Source of the DNA: Microbacterium paulum
Lineage (GTDB): Bacteria; Actinomycetota; Actinomycetes; Actinomycetales; Microbacteriaceae
Assembly (NCBI RefSeq): GCF_015707995.1
Contig: NZ_JAAGRY010000004.1
Coordinates: forward strand, 1-64,000
Direction of reading: 5' to 3'
Length of the DNA: 64,000 bases
A program made the position numbers and the translations under genes. Each line of letters begins with the position of its first letter. Position 1 is the first letter of the stretch. Below, in pieces: positions 14,422 through 22,253 of the stretch. Under the pieces are notes generated by a model. It was given only the letters and a program-made list of their open reading frames with translations. It searched no databases and had not been told where the DNA came from.

Positions 14422-17225
14422 GGCTCGCTGGTCTCTTCGCTGGGCGGGTTGGGGACGGTGAGGGAGTCGAATCCGTTGAGGTCGACGCGGTGGCTTCTGG
14501 GTGTGACGCCGGCGATGTAGGTGGGGTGCCATTCGAAGCCGGGGGCGTTTCCATGCTCGGAGGCGTAGTCCGCGAGCTCGCCGAGGGTTCTTCCGATGAC
14601 AGGCCGGTCGGCGCGCAGCGAGATCGCGATGATGCCTTGCACGGTGCGGGGGTGGAGGAGTTGCCGTTCGAGGTTCAGCGTTTTCAGGTGAGCGGGCCAC
14701 AGATCTTCGGCGTTGGGGCCGTAGTCCTCGACGAATCTCGCGTGAGCGGCGTCGGTGACCTGCTGTCGGATGAGGTCGACGACGGGGCCGGTGTAGCGGT
14801 TCGCTTCAGCGGCGAAGGCGGCGCGTTCGTCGTCTGCGGCTTTCTGTGCGAGGCGGCATGCTGTTCGCCACTGGGTCAGTTCGTCGAGGAGCTGTTCGTC
14901 GGCCCAGGCGAGCGTGGGGCGTGTGTCGCCGTAGTCGCGCGCGTCGGCGGGCCACCAGGGGGTGTGGCCCCAGCGGGAGCCTCCCGAGTAGGTCGAGAAC
15001 GCGTGTGGGGCTTCTCCGTAGTCGGTGGTCGGTGTCAGTGAGACGGCGCCGTTCAGCCGGGTGATGTCCCAGCCGTGGGAGCGGACGACTGGGTCGGCTT
15101 GGTGGTGCCAGGAGAGCGGGTCGTGGTCGGGCGTGATCTGGGCGTCGGCGGGTGTTCCTTCTCTCGCCCAGGCGTAGGTGAAGAGCTTGCGTGAGGCGGG
15201 GCGGCGCGGGTCCCATAGTTCGGTGACGCAGAGCGCAGTTCCTGGCGTGCGTTCGATCGCGGCCGCGATGAGGGACTGCCGTTCGGGTGCGGTCAGGTGG
15301 TGGGACGGGTTCGCGCCGAAGGTCCATGTGTCCCATGCTTCGCTCTTCCAGGCGACGTGGAGCGCGGAGGCGGTTCGTTGCGGGAGGAGCTGCCAGGTCG
15401 ACGTGGTCCCGATCTTCCCGTTGCGGTAGAGCCGTGTCACGTCGAGGTAGATCCGTTCCTTCCGATCGTCGGGTGAGGGCGTGTACGCGAACCATCTGCC
15501 TTGCCGGTCGCGGGCGACGGCGATCGCGCCCGGCAGGGCGCTTCCGAGCTTGATCATCTGCGTGGCGCCGTGGTCGACGGCGCTCGCGCGGCGGGAGCGG
15601 TGCTCGGTAAGGATCTGGTCGGCGGCGCGCTTCTCGTGTGTGCCGCTGCCGTTGAGCGGTTTCGTCCAGGTGTGTGCGAGCTTCCACCAGTGCACGAGCT
15701 CGTCGACGAGTTGCTCGATCGTCTCGGCGTCGGCGCCTTCTGTCACGAGTAGCTGTCCTATGAGGCCGCGGAAGTCGTTCTCCTGCTGCGCTTCGGAGTG
15801 CTTCGCGTCGAGAGCTGCGCGGATGGTGGGCACCATCGAGAGGAAGTGCTTGCTGCGTTCCTCTCTCGAGTAGAGAAATCGTTCGAGTTCGGGGATGCTG
15901 ACCAGGTCGAACGGCAGGACCCAGGAGTCGTCGGGCATGATCACGCACGAGGCGCGGAGTTGCGCCGTCGCCGCGGTCTCGCCGCGGTAGATGTAGCCGG
16001 GTTCGCCGGGGACGGGCATGTTGCGCTTGTAGATCGGCTCGGCGCGCTCGTAGCGGATCACGAACCCGCCGTCGCGGCGCCCTTCGATCAGGTGCGGTAC
16101 GTTCGCGGCCGGGTACTCGGCGTTGCCTGGGTGGAGGCGGGGGTGGTAGCCGCGGGTCCACTTGTCCCCTTCGACGTGGAGGGATCGGAAGTCCCGTACG
16201 CCCCAGTTCCCGATGACGCGCAGCCCGGGGCGGAGCATTTTGTTGAGGCGCCGCTGCCAGCTCTCGAAGCTTTCGCCGCCCTCTCCCAGCTGGATGGAGT
16301 CTTCGTCGTCCTGGATCAGCTGGATCTTGCCGGCGTCCTGGTCGGCGATCGAGAGGAAGCTGACTCCAGCTGGCGGGAGTGGGTGCCACACGGGGGTGCG
16401 GTCGACGAGGCCCTGCAGGACGAGCATGATCCGCATGTAGTGCCGGCGGCGGGCGTCAGCGATCTTCTCGATCTCGAACCATTCTTCGCTGCCCGGTCGG
16501 ACGGGCTCCTTGGCGCCTCGCCCGAAACCGAACAGGCCACGGTCGAAGACCTCGACGAACTCCCGCCTACGTGGGAGCACGCGATCGCGGATCCGGAGCG
16601 CGGGATCGACGGTGAGCAGGTACAGCTTCTCGCCGTTGCGCAGTAGCCAGTAGCTGCGCTGGTTGGCGGCGTCGCGGCCGGCGTCTTCCCACAGGTTCCC
16701 CGATCGCGACTCCACCTTGGTGGGGATCAGCACGACGACGCCCTTGGGCTCCGGGAGGACACGGTCCAGGTGGGCGGCGTCGGAGATGAGCCAGTCGATG
16801 AACTCGGGGATGTTGTCGGCGGTCAGGCCGGTGTGGGTTCCCCCCATCATGATCAGCGATTCCTCGGCCATCACGAGCACCTTCTGGCGGAGCGTGATGG
16901 GGGTCTCCGCGGGCGCCGGCTTGCCGTCGCGGACGAGCTGAAGCTGTTCGTCTCGGCCGAGGTAGAGGTCCACGGTCCACAGCACTTCGGCCATCTGCTC
17001 CAGCTGCTGCTTCAGGGGGGCCATCCGCGCCTCGAGCTCACGACGCGCCTTGTCGAACTGGGCTTCCAGCTCCTTGCGCTGCTTCTCGAGGTCCGCGCGT
17101 TGCCGTTGCTGTTCAGCCTCCATAGACGCGCGCTGGCGGGCGAGTTCGGTCCGCGCGGCTACGAGCGACTCCCGCGTGGAGGCCGCGTCGGAGCCGAGGC
17201 GCGGTGTGAGGTCGCTGCCGGTCAT
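14418..17225 (-). CDS. Large protein of unknown function (935 aa) with N-terminal coiled coil
   Basis: Start at 17225 is fixed by an ATGA overlap with the upstream small gene. Residues ~15-75 form a charged coiled coil (QRASMEAEQQRQRADLEKQR). The rest is globular, rich in W, H and R, with patches such as IGNWGVRDFRSLHVEGDKW, GYIYRGETAATAQLR, and HAFSTYSGGSRWGHTPWW. I see no Walker, nuclease, helicase or relaxase motifs. It is the largest gene in the window without a family. Its neighbours (zinc-DnaJ-like, OB-like) suggest a nucleoprotein complex, but that is inference. Confidence 0.85.
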   Translation of the reverse strand: MTGSDLTPRLGSDAASTRESLVAARTELARQRASMEAEQQRQRADLEKQRKELEAQFDKARRELEARMAPLKQQLEQMAEVLWTVDLYLGRDEQLQLVRDGKPAPAETPITLRQKVLVMAEESLIMMGGTHTGLTADNIPEFIDWLISDAAHLDRVLPEPKGVVVLIPTKVESRSGNLWEDAGRDAANQRSYWLLRNGEKLYLLTVDPALRIRDRVLPRRREFVEVFDRGLFGFGRGAKEPVRPGSEEWFEIEKIADARRRHYMRIMLVLQGLVDRTPVWHPLPPAGVSFLSIADQDAGKIQLIQDDEDSIQLGEGGESFESWQRRLNKMLRPGLRVIGNWGVRDFRSLHVEGDKWTRGYHPRLHPGNAEYPAANVPHLIEGRRDGGFVIRYERAEPIYKRNMPVPGEPGYIYRGETAATAQLRASCVIMPDDSWVLPFDLVSIPELERFLYSREERSKHFLSMVPTIRAALDAKHSEAQQENDFRGLIGQLLVTEGADAETIEQLVDELVHWWKLAHTWTKPLNGSGTHEKRAADQILTEHRSRRASAVDHGATQMIKLGSALPGAIAVARDRQGRWFAYTPSPDDRKERIYLDVTRLYRNGKIGTTSTWQLLPQRTASALHVAWKSEAWDTWTFGANPSHHLTAPERQSLIAAAIERTPGTALCVTELWDPRRPASRKLFTYAWAREGTPADAQITPDHDPLSWHHQADPVVRSHGWDITRLNGAVSLTPTTDYGEAPHAFSTYSGGSRWGHTPWWPADARDYGDTRPTLAWADEQLLDELTQWRTACRLAQKAADDERAAFAAEANRYTGPVVDLIRQQVTDAAHARFVEDYGPNAEDLWPAHLKTLNLERQLLHPRTVQGIIAISLRADRPVIGRTLGELADYASEHGNAPGFEWHPTYIAGVTPRSHRVDLNGFDSLTVPNPPSEETSEP

Positions 17226-17413
17226 GCCTGCTCGACCTCCCATGAGGTGGTGTTGTAGGTGCTGTCACCGTCGGCGCCGATCCCGTAGATGGAGCCCTCG
17301 TCGGCGTTCTCCAGCCACTCGATGATCGCCTCGGCCATCTCATCGCGAGACGCGAACTTCCCCTGCTCGCGTTCGACCTCGACGGTGACGGTGAAGGTGA
17401 AGGTGTGCGCCAT
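17222..17413 (-). CDS. Small acidic protein (63 aa)
   Basis: MAHTFTFTVTVEVEREQGKF then a helix MAEAIIEWLENADEGSI and a final strand; an alpha/beta mini-domain of the kind widely found in actinobacterial phages and plasmids. Overlaps the following large gene by ATGA and starts one base after the previous stop. Role unknown. Confidence 0.7.
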   Translation of the reverse strand: MAHTFTFTVTVEVEREQGKFASRDEMAEAIIEWLENADEGSIYGIGADGDSTYNTTSWEVEQA

Positions 17414-17414
17414 G

Positions 17415-18221
17415 TCAGTCCTCCTCGGAGACAGGTGGGGCGGTGACGATACGCGCCCTGGTGGGGCGCGAGAAGAACCCGAACGCCTCGTCGTCGACGC
17501 TGACTTCGATCGTGGCGGTGAGGGCGACCCGGTGGCCGCGTGCGGGGCGGCCGTTGAAGTCCAGAGATCTCGGAACGGTGCCCCACGCCTTCCACCCGGC
17601 CCCCGAGAGGAGCATCTTCAGCGATCCTCCGTACTTGCTCTCGACCCACTTCGTAGAGAGCACATCGGCCTCGATCTCCACGCGGCCGGTCGGAACTGGA
17701 CGCTTCGCTTCCTCCCGGTTAGCGAGGTCATCGAGAGCAGCTTCAGCTGCTACCCGCCACTCGTCGACGTCGAGATCTCCGGCGTGGGACTCCTCCGCGG
17801 CCTGCAGGAGGAGACCGATGCGGCCGCGGATCGGGTCGGTGTGCCGGAGCAGCGCGTGCTTCTCCGCGAGCGCTTCGTGGACGGCGCCGTGGCTGGCCAT
17901 GAACGCCGCTCGCGCCCGGGCGATCCGCGCGGCTGTTCGACGCGTGCGGTCAGCCTCCTGGGCGCGACGTCGCGCGGTCTGGCGGGCGGAGGAGACGAGG
18001 AAGGACCGAGCGCCGGTGCCGGCGCAGGAGAAGCATCCGGTCGTGACGTCATGAACGGCCGAGGTGTAGAAGGTGATCTTGCTGGGGGCGCTGTATACGC
18101 CGGTCCCGCCGCAGGATCCGCACGTCTCGACGATGCGTTCGCGGCCCTTCCTGCCCGGGTACGGGTCGACGTAGGAGCTGGTGAGTTCCAGCTCCTCAGC
18201 AGTCATTTGACCGGTCATCAC
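17415..18221 (-). CDS. DnaJ-type zinc-motif protein (268 aa)
   Basis: Two CxxCxGxG repeats, CGSCGGTG (~34-41) and CFSCAGTG (~63-70), form a DnaJ-like zinc centre without a J domain. An arginine/alanine-rich helical segment of ~80 residues follows. The C-terminal ~110 residues are beta-rich (VPTGRVEIEADVLSTKWVES, RGHRVALTATIEVSVDDE), OB- or single-strand-binding-like. First gene of the leftward operon 18,221-13,517. Start is the first of two adjacent ATGs, preceded by GGGGGAGTG. It may bind nucleic acid; a true chaperone role is doubtful without a J domain. Confidence 0.7.
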   Translation of the reverse strand: MMTGQMTAEELELTSSYVDPYPGRKGRERIVETCGSCGGTGVYSAPSKITFYTSAVHDVTTGCFSCAGTGARSFLVSSARQTARRRAQEADRTRRTAARIARARAAFMASHGAVHEALAEKHALLRHTDPIRGRIGLLLQAAEESHAGDLDVDEWRVAAEAALDDLANREEAKRPVPTGRVEIEADVLSTKWVESKYGGSLKMLLSGAGWKAWGTVPRSLDFNGRPARGHRVALTATIEVSVDDEAFGFFSRPTRARIVTAPPVSEED

Positions 18222-18237
18222 TCCCCCGCTCTTATTC

Positions 18238-18260
18238 GTACCTTTGTTAGTTTCATACTA
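18238..18260 (-). promoter_or_regulatory. Leader element A5 (reverse copy)
   Basis: Read on the minus strand, TAGTATGAAACTAACAAAG then GTAC (18260-18238) matches about 16 of 23 positions of the A1 element (TAGTTTGTAACTGTCAGGG then ATAC). It lies 17 bases before the start of the leftward operon at 18,221. Confidence 0.4.
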
Positions 18261-18350
18261 GGCAGCTTTCGACGCCGCTCGCAAGCTTCTCGCGTGCACA
18301 CCCATCGTCCGCCCACACCCCGACAGGGGGGCCTGTCCCGACTGACGCAT

Positions 18351-18551
18351 ATGCTCGCCGACATGCCCGATCGCGACACCTGGCCATCCGTCGAATGGGC
18401 AGAGGTCTGCCGCTGGGTCGACGAGAACCGACCCGATCTCCGCGCCCGTCTCGGGCCGCCCGTGGAGCCCGTCGCGCCTAGAGGTGACGACCCCACCGAG
18501 GACGAGCGGCCGCGTCAATCGGGGCGCGCAACGCACGACGAACTACGCTAG
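18351..18551 (+). CDS. Possible small protein (66 aa)
   Basis: MLADMPDRDTWPSVEWAEVC and on to RATHDELR; acidic, tryptophan-containing, plausible as protein, but the ribosome site is poor. It fills the gap between the leftward operon at 18,221 and the gene at 18,590. The motif WAEVCRWVDENRPDLRARL looks like a real helix pair. Confidence 0.4.
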   Translation: MLADMPDRDTWPSVEWAEVCRWVDENRPDLRARLGPPVEPVAPRGDDPTEDERPRQSGRATHDELR

Positions 18552-18575
18552 AATGTAACTGACAGAGATAGTTAC
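18549..18575 (+). promoter_or_regulatory. Leader element A3
   Basis: TAGAAT (18549-18554, a good -10) followed by GTAACTGACAGAGATA and GTTAC (18571-18575), then AGGAGG. The inverted arms GTAACT/AGTTAC are perfect over five bases. It ends 14 bases before the ATG at 18590. Confidence 0.55.
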
Positions 18576-18589
18576 TAGGAGGCGATGAG

Positions 18590-18880
18590 ATGGCGAACGA
18601 ATCCGCGATGCAGGCGATGAAGGTACTGCACAAGCAAGCCAACCCCGCCGCCACAGTGCGCGCGGCTCCCGAGATCGAGGCACGCCGCCTGGAGAAGTCT
18701 CGCCTGCTGGCGCTGAACAACGCCGCCGCGCTCGTCGTGCAGATCAATCGCGCCGCAGGAGGGACGGATGATGCCCTTGTTCAGCGACTGACCGACGACG
18801 CTCAGATCATGCTCGCCGCAGCGGCGGGATTCCAGGAACTCATCGACGACATCCCCAACGGTCGGCAGCTCGCCGCATGA
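18590..18880 (+). CDS. Hypothetical helical protein (96 aa)
   Basis: MANESAMQAMKVLHKQANPA and on; almost entirely helical. The start is fixed by the strong AGGAGG in element A3. The stop overlaps the start of the DUF1524 nuclease (ATGA). If the two act together it could be an intracellular partner of the exported enzyme, but it lacks recognisable immunity-protein features. Confidence 0.65.
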   Translation: MANESAMQAMKVLHKQANPAATVRAAPEIEARRLEKSRLLALNNAAALVVQINRAAGGTDDALVQRLTDDAQIMLAAAAGFQELIDDIPNGRQLAA

Positions 18881-19617
18881 AACGCGTCCAACGACGTGCA
18901 CTCACGTTTGCGTTCGGAGTCGCTGCAGCGGCGGCCGCGGTCGCGATCGCCATCACACAGTTCACCCCGAAGGTCCACCAGGTTGTGCCCACCCCCGACC
19001 TTCACGCTCTGGTCGCCGCCGGCTACGTGACGGTCACCGATGGTGTCCCCTCCTACGACACCCTGGCCATCAATGCCGCACTCGACCAGCTCCCCGAGGA
19101 CACCACCACCGACACCACACGCCCGTATGACCGGGCCTTCTTCGGACAGCGATGGGCCGATGTCGATCGCAACGGCTGCGACACCCGCAACCAAGAGCTC
19201 GCAGCGTGGATGAGTTCCATCACCTTCAAGCCCCGGACCAACGACTGCGTCGTCCTCCACGGCACGCTCGATGACCCCTACACCGGCAGGACGATCACCT
19301 TCACCCGGGGGCAGGGGACCAGTGAAGCTGTCCAGATCGATCACCTCTGGCCCCTGGCTGCGGCATGGCAGCGCGGCGCGGACAACTGGAGTGACGAGCA
19401 GCGACTCGAGTTCGCGAACGACCCCCTCAACCTCACCCCCGTCGACGGACCCACGAACCAGTCCAAGAGCTACAGTGGGCCGGAGTGGTTCCCCCCGAAC
19501 CAGAGCTACCGCTGCACCTACGCCGCCCGGCTCGTTCTCGTCGCCGCCACCTACAGGATCGAGCTGACGAAGACCGACCGGTCGGCTCTCCACTCCGCAC
19601 TCGTCAACTGCGGCTGA
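18877..19617 (+). CDS. Exported HNH-type nuclease (DUF1524 family)
   Basis: 246 residues. The N-terminus MKRVQRRALTFAFGVAAAAA is a basic signal or anchor sequence (hydrophobic ~9-27). The C-terminal domain has the DUF1524 signature: IDHLWPLAAAWQRGA with the catalytic His, then FANDPLNLTPVDGPTNQSKS with the Asn, and GPEWFPPNQSYRCTYAARLV. Cysteines at C~110, C~127, C~211 and the final C may form disulfides outside the cell. Such nucleases are common in actinobacteria and probably degrade external DNA. On a transfer plasmid it might also process recipient-surface or competitor DNA. Confidence 0.85.
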   Translation: MKRVQRRALTFAFGVAAAAAAVAIAITQFTPKVHQVVPTPDLHALVAAGYVTVTDGVPSYDTLAINAALDQLPEDTTTDTTRPYDRAFFGQRWADVDRNGCDTRNQELAAWMSSITFKPRTNDCVVLHGTLDDPYTGRTITFTRGQGTSEAVQIDHLWPLAAAWQRGADNWSDEQRLEFANDPLNLTPVDGPTNQSKSYSGPEWFPPNQSYRCTYAARLVLVAATYRIELTKTDRSALHSALVNCG

Positions 19618-20053
19618 GCGCCCGCCTCGCGGCATCCGAGCGGCACCGACTACTCCTTCCGAATCAGCCGAAGCGCAGCCATGCGGGCCCCTCGAGGCCC
19701 CCAACGGCGCTCCGCGACGGCGCGGTGTCTGAAGGGCGCGGTACTGTGCTTGGAAGACGCCCGGTCGGGTGTGGCGGTTGAGAAGTGATTCCCTGACACG
19801 AACGCTCCTCTCATCTCCCGCCACTCCACCCGGGCGTCTTTCATGTTGCCCCCGGCTGCGTCGCTACCGGGCGTGCGCGCGAGCTCGTTGCTCGCCTTCA
19901 GTCGCGCTCGGAACCGTCCTGCGAGAGCGGACTGCGCGAGCTCCTCGAGTCGTCCCCGACAAGGCCGCTCAGTTGGCTGATCACCTCAGGACGCATCCAC
20001 GAGGAGCAGCCAGCGAAGACGAGGAGCTTGTCGAGCCTCCCATTCCGAGATAC
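19618..20053. other. Gene-free 436-base stretch
   Basis: No convincing coding frame. It contains the nested inverted repeat at 19753-19842 described separately; the rest shows no repeats I can support. Confidence 0.6.
19753..19842. ncRNA. Candidate structured RNA: nested 90-base hairpin
   Basis: Outer arms GAAGACGCCCGG (19753-19764) and CCCGGGCGTCTT (19829-19840) pair almost perfectly. Inner arms GTGGCGG (19771-19777) and CCGCCAC (19818-19824) pair perfectly, and GAGA/TCTC extend it. It lies in a gene-free stretch 135 bases after the nuclease. No poly-T tail follows, so a plain terminator is less likely than a structured RNA or a folded DNA site. Confidence 0.35.
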
Positions 20054-20082
20054 AGTTAGTAACTGTCAGGGATACAGTCTAG
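20054..20082 (+). promoter_or_regulatory. Leader element A4
   Basis: AGTTAGTAACTGTCAGGG followed by ATACAGTCTAG. The core GTAACTGTCAGGGATAC is identical to that of A1. It lies 12 bases before the ATG at 20095, next to GGGAG. Confidence 0.55.
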
Positions 20083-20094
20083 TTGGGAGTGGTC

Positions 20095-20595
20095 ATGAGC
20101 ACAGAGGTCGTCCGCAGCGACACAATCGATCTGCTCGTATCGGCGCTGATGGTCTTGGGATTGAGTCCCGACCCGAAGAAGCCGCTACCGACGGGGGAAC
20201 AGTGCGTCACGCACATCGCCGATGGCGTCGGCCGCGACCTGGCTGAGGCGAACCTCGACGCCGTCAGCCTCTCCGAGGGGTCGAACCCCCCGGAGGCGGC
20301 GTACCGGTGGCGGCCGGTCATGGAAGTCGCGCTGAGGTACACCCTGTCGCCGGCGGTGGCTGTTCAGGTGGAAGCGGCGCGACGCCATGTGGTCCGCAAC
20401 TGCGCAGCACACCCCGGGTGGGAACATTCGCAGGCGCGCCAGATCGCGGCCCGACTTGGGGAGAGCCTGCGGCGGGGACCGCTGCAGCATTGGCCGCGAG
20501 AGACCCACGGCGACTTCCGCGGCATCGCCGCCTGCACTCCTGGGTGGACGCGTGAGGACGGGTTCCCGACGCTGCAGTCGAGGGCAGATGCATGA
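20095..20595 (+). CDS. Hypothetical protein (166 aa)
   Basis: MSTEVVRSDTIDLLVSALMV onward; helical N-terminus with a LGLSPDPKKPLPTGEQCVTH segment, then LSPAVAVQVEAARRHVVRNC and HWPRETHGDFRGI. No family recognised. Element A4 and GGGAG support the ATG at 20095 over an in-frame GTG four codons upstream. First of three rightward genes with an ATGA overlap to the next. Confidence 0.65.
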   Translation: MSTEVVRSDTIDLLVSALMVLGLSPDPKKPLPTGEQCVTHIADGVGRDLAEANLDAVSLSEGSNPPEAAYRWRPVMEVALRYTLSPAVAVQVEAARRHVVRNCAAHPGWEHSQARQIAARLGESLRRGPLQHWPRETHGDFRGIAACTPGWTREDGFPTLQSRADA

Positions 20596-20813
20596 GCACC
20601 GCTTCGCGCCCCGGCCGCTCTCTTCCTGCGGCGCTCCAGCGTCGCCTGCGGCGCCAGTTGACGGTGCTCGTGTCCGCGGCCGCGGTAGGCCTCGCGGCAT
20701 GGCTCGGCGTACTCATGATGCCGGTCCTCGATCGGCTCTTGATGGTGGGGCTGCTGCTGCTCGTGTCCTATGCCTTGACGGTCTCGCTCGTCGACTTCTT
20801 CCGCCGCGAGTAG
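20592..20813 (+). CDS. Small two-TM membrane protein (73 aa)
   Basis: Basic N-terminus MSTASRPGRSLPAALQRRLR followed by two hydrophobic segments, LTVLVSAAAVGLAAWLGVLM and LLMVGLLLLVSYALTVSLV, and an FFRRE end. Both ends probably cytoplasmic. Translationally coupled to the upstream gene. Function unknown. Confidence 0.6.
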   Translation: MSTASRPGRSLPAALQRRLRRQLTVLVSAAAVGLAAWLGVLMMPVLDRLLMVGLLLLVSYALTVSLVDFFRRE

Positions 20814-20823
20814 GTGGGGAGTG

Positions 20824-21060
20824 ATGGCCAGGCAGACGATCACCTGGACGCAGAGTGTGCAGTTCACAACCACCGTCGACGTCGACGAAGGCGAGCTCAC
20901 TCGGTGGGCATCCCGCGCCGACCACGTGCGCACCATCGACGGAGAGGTAGCCCGCTCAGCCGGGAGCGACGATGTGTCACGGATGCTCAAGTCGAATCAG
21001 CACCTGCGCGCAGCTCTGTTGCAATCGTGGGCGGCCGAGACGGCTCAGGAACAGCAGTGA
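20824..21060 (+). CDS. Small hypothetical protein (78 aa)
   Basis: MARQTITWTQSVQFTTTVDV and on: an N-terminal beta hairpin then helices (GSDDVSRMLKSNQHLRAALL). GTGGGGAGTG precedes the ATG; an overlapping GTG at 20821 would add one residue. It ends within a hairpin terminator. Confidence 0.6.
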   Translation: MARQTITWTQSVQFTTTVDVDEGELTRWASRADHVRTIDGEVARSAGSDDVSRMLKSNQHLRAALLQSWAAETAQEQQ

Positions 21061-21084
21061 GGGCGCCCGCGTACGGACGCCCTC
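21059..21084. terminator. Hairpin terminator between convergent genes
   Basis: GAGGGCG (21059-21065) pairs with CGCCCTC (21078-21084) around a 12-base loop, starting inside the stop codon of the rightward gene and 15 bases before the nrdH stop. It can serve both directions; no strong T-run follows. Confidence 0.6.
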
Positions 21085-21098
21085 ACTTGCTGCGGCAC

Positions 21099-21332
21099 TC
21101 AGACGAGTCGGGCCGCGAGCTCGGCGATCTTGTCGGGCCGGAAGCCTGACCAGTGATCCTCGTCGGTGATGACGACGGGGGCCTGCAGATAGCCGAGGGC
21201 CTTGACGCGCTCGAGCGCGTCAGCGTCCTGGCTCATATCCACGACCTCGTAGTCGATGCCCTTCGAGTCCAGCGCTCTGTACGAGGACGAGCATTGAACA
21301 CATGAGGGCTTGCTGTAGACGGTGACAGTCAT
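21099..21332 (-). CDS. nrdH: NrdH-type glutaredoxin
   Basis: 77 residues. MTVTVYSKPSCVQCSSSYRA has the NrdH active-site motif CVQC (residues 11-14). Further on, APVVITDEDHWSGFRPDKI is the NrdH signature (VxxxxxHWSGFRPDK). NrdH supplies electrons to class Ib ribonucleotide reductase. A good GGAGG lies 8-9 bases before the ATG. No nrdI, nrdE or nrdF is nearby, so the protein serves the host enzyme or a general redox role. Phages and plasmids often carry such solitary copies. Confidence 0.9.
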   Translation of the reverse strand: MTVTVYSKPSCVQCSSSYRALDSKGIDYEVVDMSQDADALERVKALGYLQAPVVITDEDHWSGFRPDKIAELAARLV

Positions 21333-21436
21333 GCGGGGGTTACCTCCTCTCTTCGGATCGTAGTGTGCGGTGGACCTCAGACACGCGGGGCAGATAGTCC
21401 TACCCCTGCGCGCGGGGGACGGCCCTTCCCGCCGCA

Positions 21437-21631
21437 TCAGGAGGACCTCTCCTGACGGGGGGTGGTGGAGCGTGCAGCTTTCAGGACGCGGGCGATATGG
21501 GTGTCGTAGCCGGCGAGTGCGCCGCCGGCGCTCGCTGCGGCGCGACCTCGTTCGCCACATCCGCAACCCCAGCGGCCGGGTCCGGCGGGAACGAAGAAGT
21601 GCTCGAAGGCAGGCGGGTTGGCGGAGCTCAC
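21437..21631 (-). CDS. Possible small protein (64 aa)
   Basis: MSSANPPAFEHFFVPAGPGR and on, with a GCGCG turn. Start overlaps the upstream stop (ATGA), the main evidence for reality. Composition is low in hydrophobic residues. Function unknown. Confidence 0.4.
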   Translation of the reverse strand: MSSANPPAFEHFFVPAGPGRWGCGCGERGRAAASAGGALAGYDTHIARVLKAARSTTPRQERSS

Positions 21632-21975
21632 GTGCTGCGGTCCGCGTAGTCATCGGGGCCCGCGGGGGTAACGCGCACAGTGACAGCCGCGACGATGCCC
21701 GGGTGCCTCCAGACGCGTCCGTCGACGAGCATGACAGGGCGTGTCCCAACTGCTGCGGTGGGGTCCGCGGAGATCTCTCGCGCCCAGGTGCCGATGATGC
21801 CGCTGGTGGGGTCCGCGAACCCGAGGAGCTTCGGCAGCACGCGGCGCGGCATCCCAGAGTTGACGACGTGGTCGGCATCGACGAGGAGAGGCGGCGGTTC
21901 GATGATCGCGTCTGCAGGCTGCGTCAGGTACACGGTGTACGCGGTTCGAGCTCTGCGCAGCATCCCGGTGCTCAC
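21628..21975 (-). CDS. Hypothetical protein (115 aa)
   Basis: GTG start at 21975 overlapping the upstream stop (GTGA); MLRRARTAYTVYLTQPADAI a few residues in is an alternative ATG start. It contains LLVDADHVVNSGMPRRVLPK and GIIGTWAREISADPTAA. Beta-rich C-terminus (RPVMLVDGRVWRH, VAAVTVRVTPAG). No family recognised. Confidence 0.55.
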   Translation of the reverse strand: MSTGMLRRARTAYTVYLTQPADAIIEPPPLLVDADHVVNSGMPRRVLPKLLGFADPTSGIIGTWAREISADPTAAVGTRPVMLVDGRVWRHPGIVAAVTVRVTPAGPDDYADRST

Positions 21976-22253
21976 GGGGTGTGCTCTTCCACCTGATGGG
22001 CAGCAGCGACGATCGCGAGGACGCCTTCGAAGTCGGCGCGGCGAGCGAGGCGGATCATGGCGCGGGTGATCTCGACGCTCAGATCGAGCTTGGAGAGCAC
22101 GTAGTGGCGTTGGCGCGCTCTGGCGGCCTCGGCGCAGGTGGTGAGGGTGCGCGAGCCGTGGTTGGGGCATCCGCCGCGGCTCTTGCATCCGTCGAGGAAC
22201 CCCGCCGGCGTGCCATGCTCGACGCGTTCGAGCATGTCGAGGGTCTTGCTCAT
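21972..22253 (-). CDS. Cysteine-containing small protein (93 aa)
   Basis: MSKTLDMLERVEHGTPAGFL then CKSRGGCPNHGS and LTTCAEAARARQRHYVLSKL. The three cysteines plus histidine could bind zinc; the spacing resembles the N-terminal cluster of the neighbouring 312-aa regulator (HKCGCAKCRAANTTRCYER). Start overlaps the regulator's stop by one base (TGATG), so it is cotranscribed with it. Confidence 0.6.
   Translation of the reverse strand: MSKTLDMLERVEHGTPAGFLDGCKSRGGCPNHGSRTLTTCAEAARARQRHYVLSKLDLSVEITRAMIRLARRADFEGVLAIVAAAHQVEEHTP

Noticed and set aside
20260-20300. GGTCGAACCCCCC stretch considered as a tRNA T-arm
   Set aside because: No acceptor or anticodon stems fit around it and it lies inside a coding gene.
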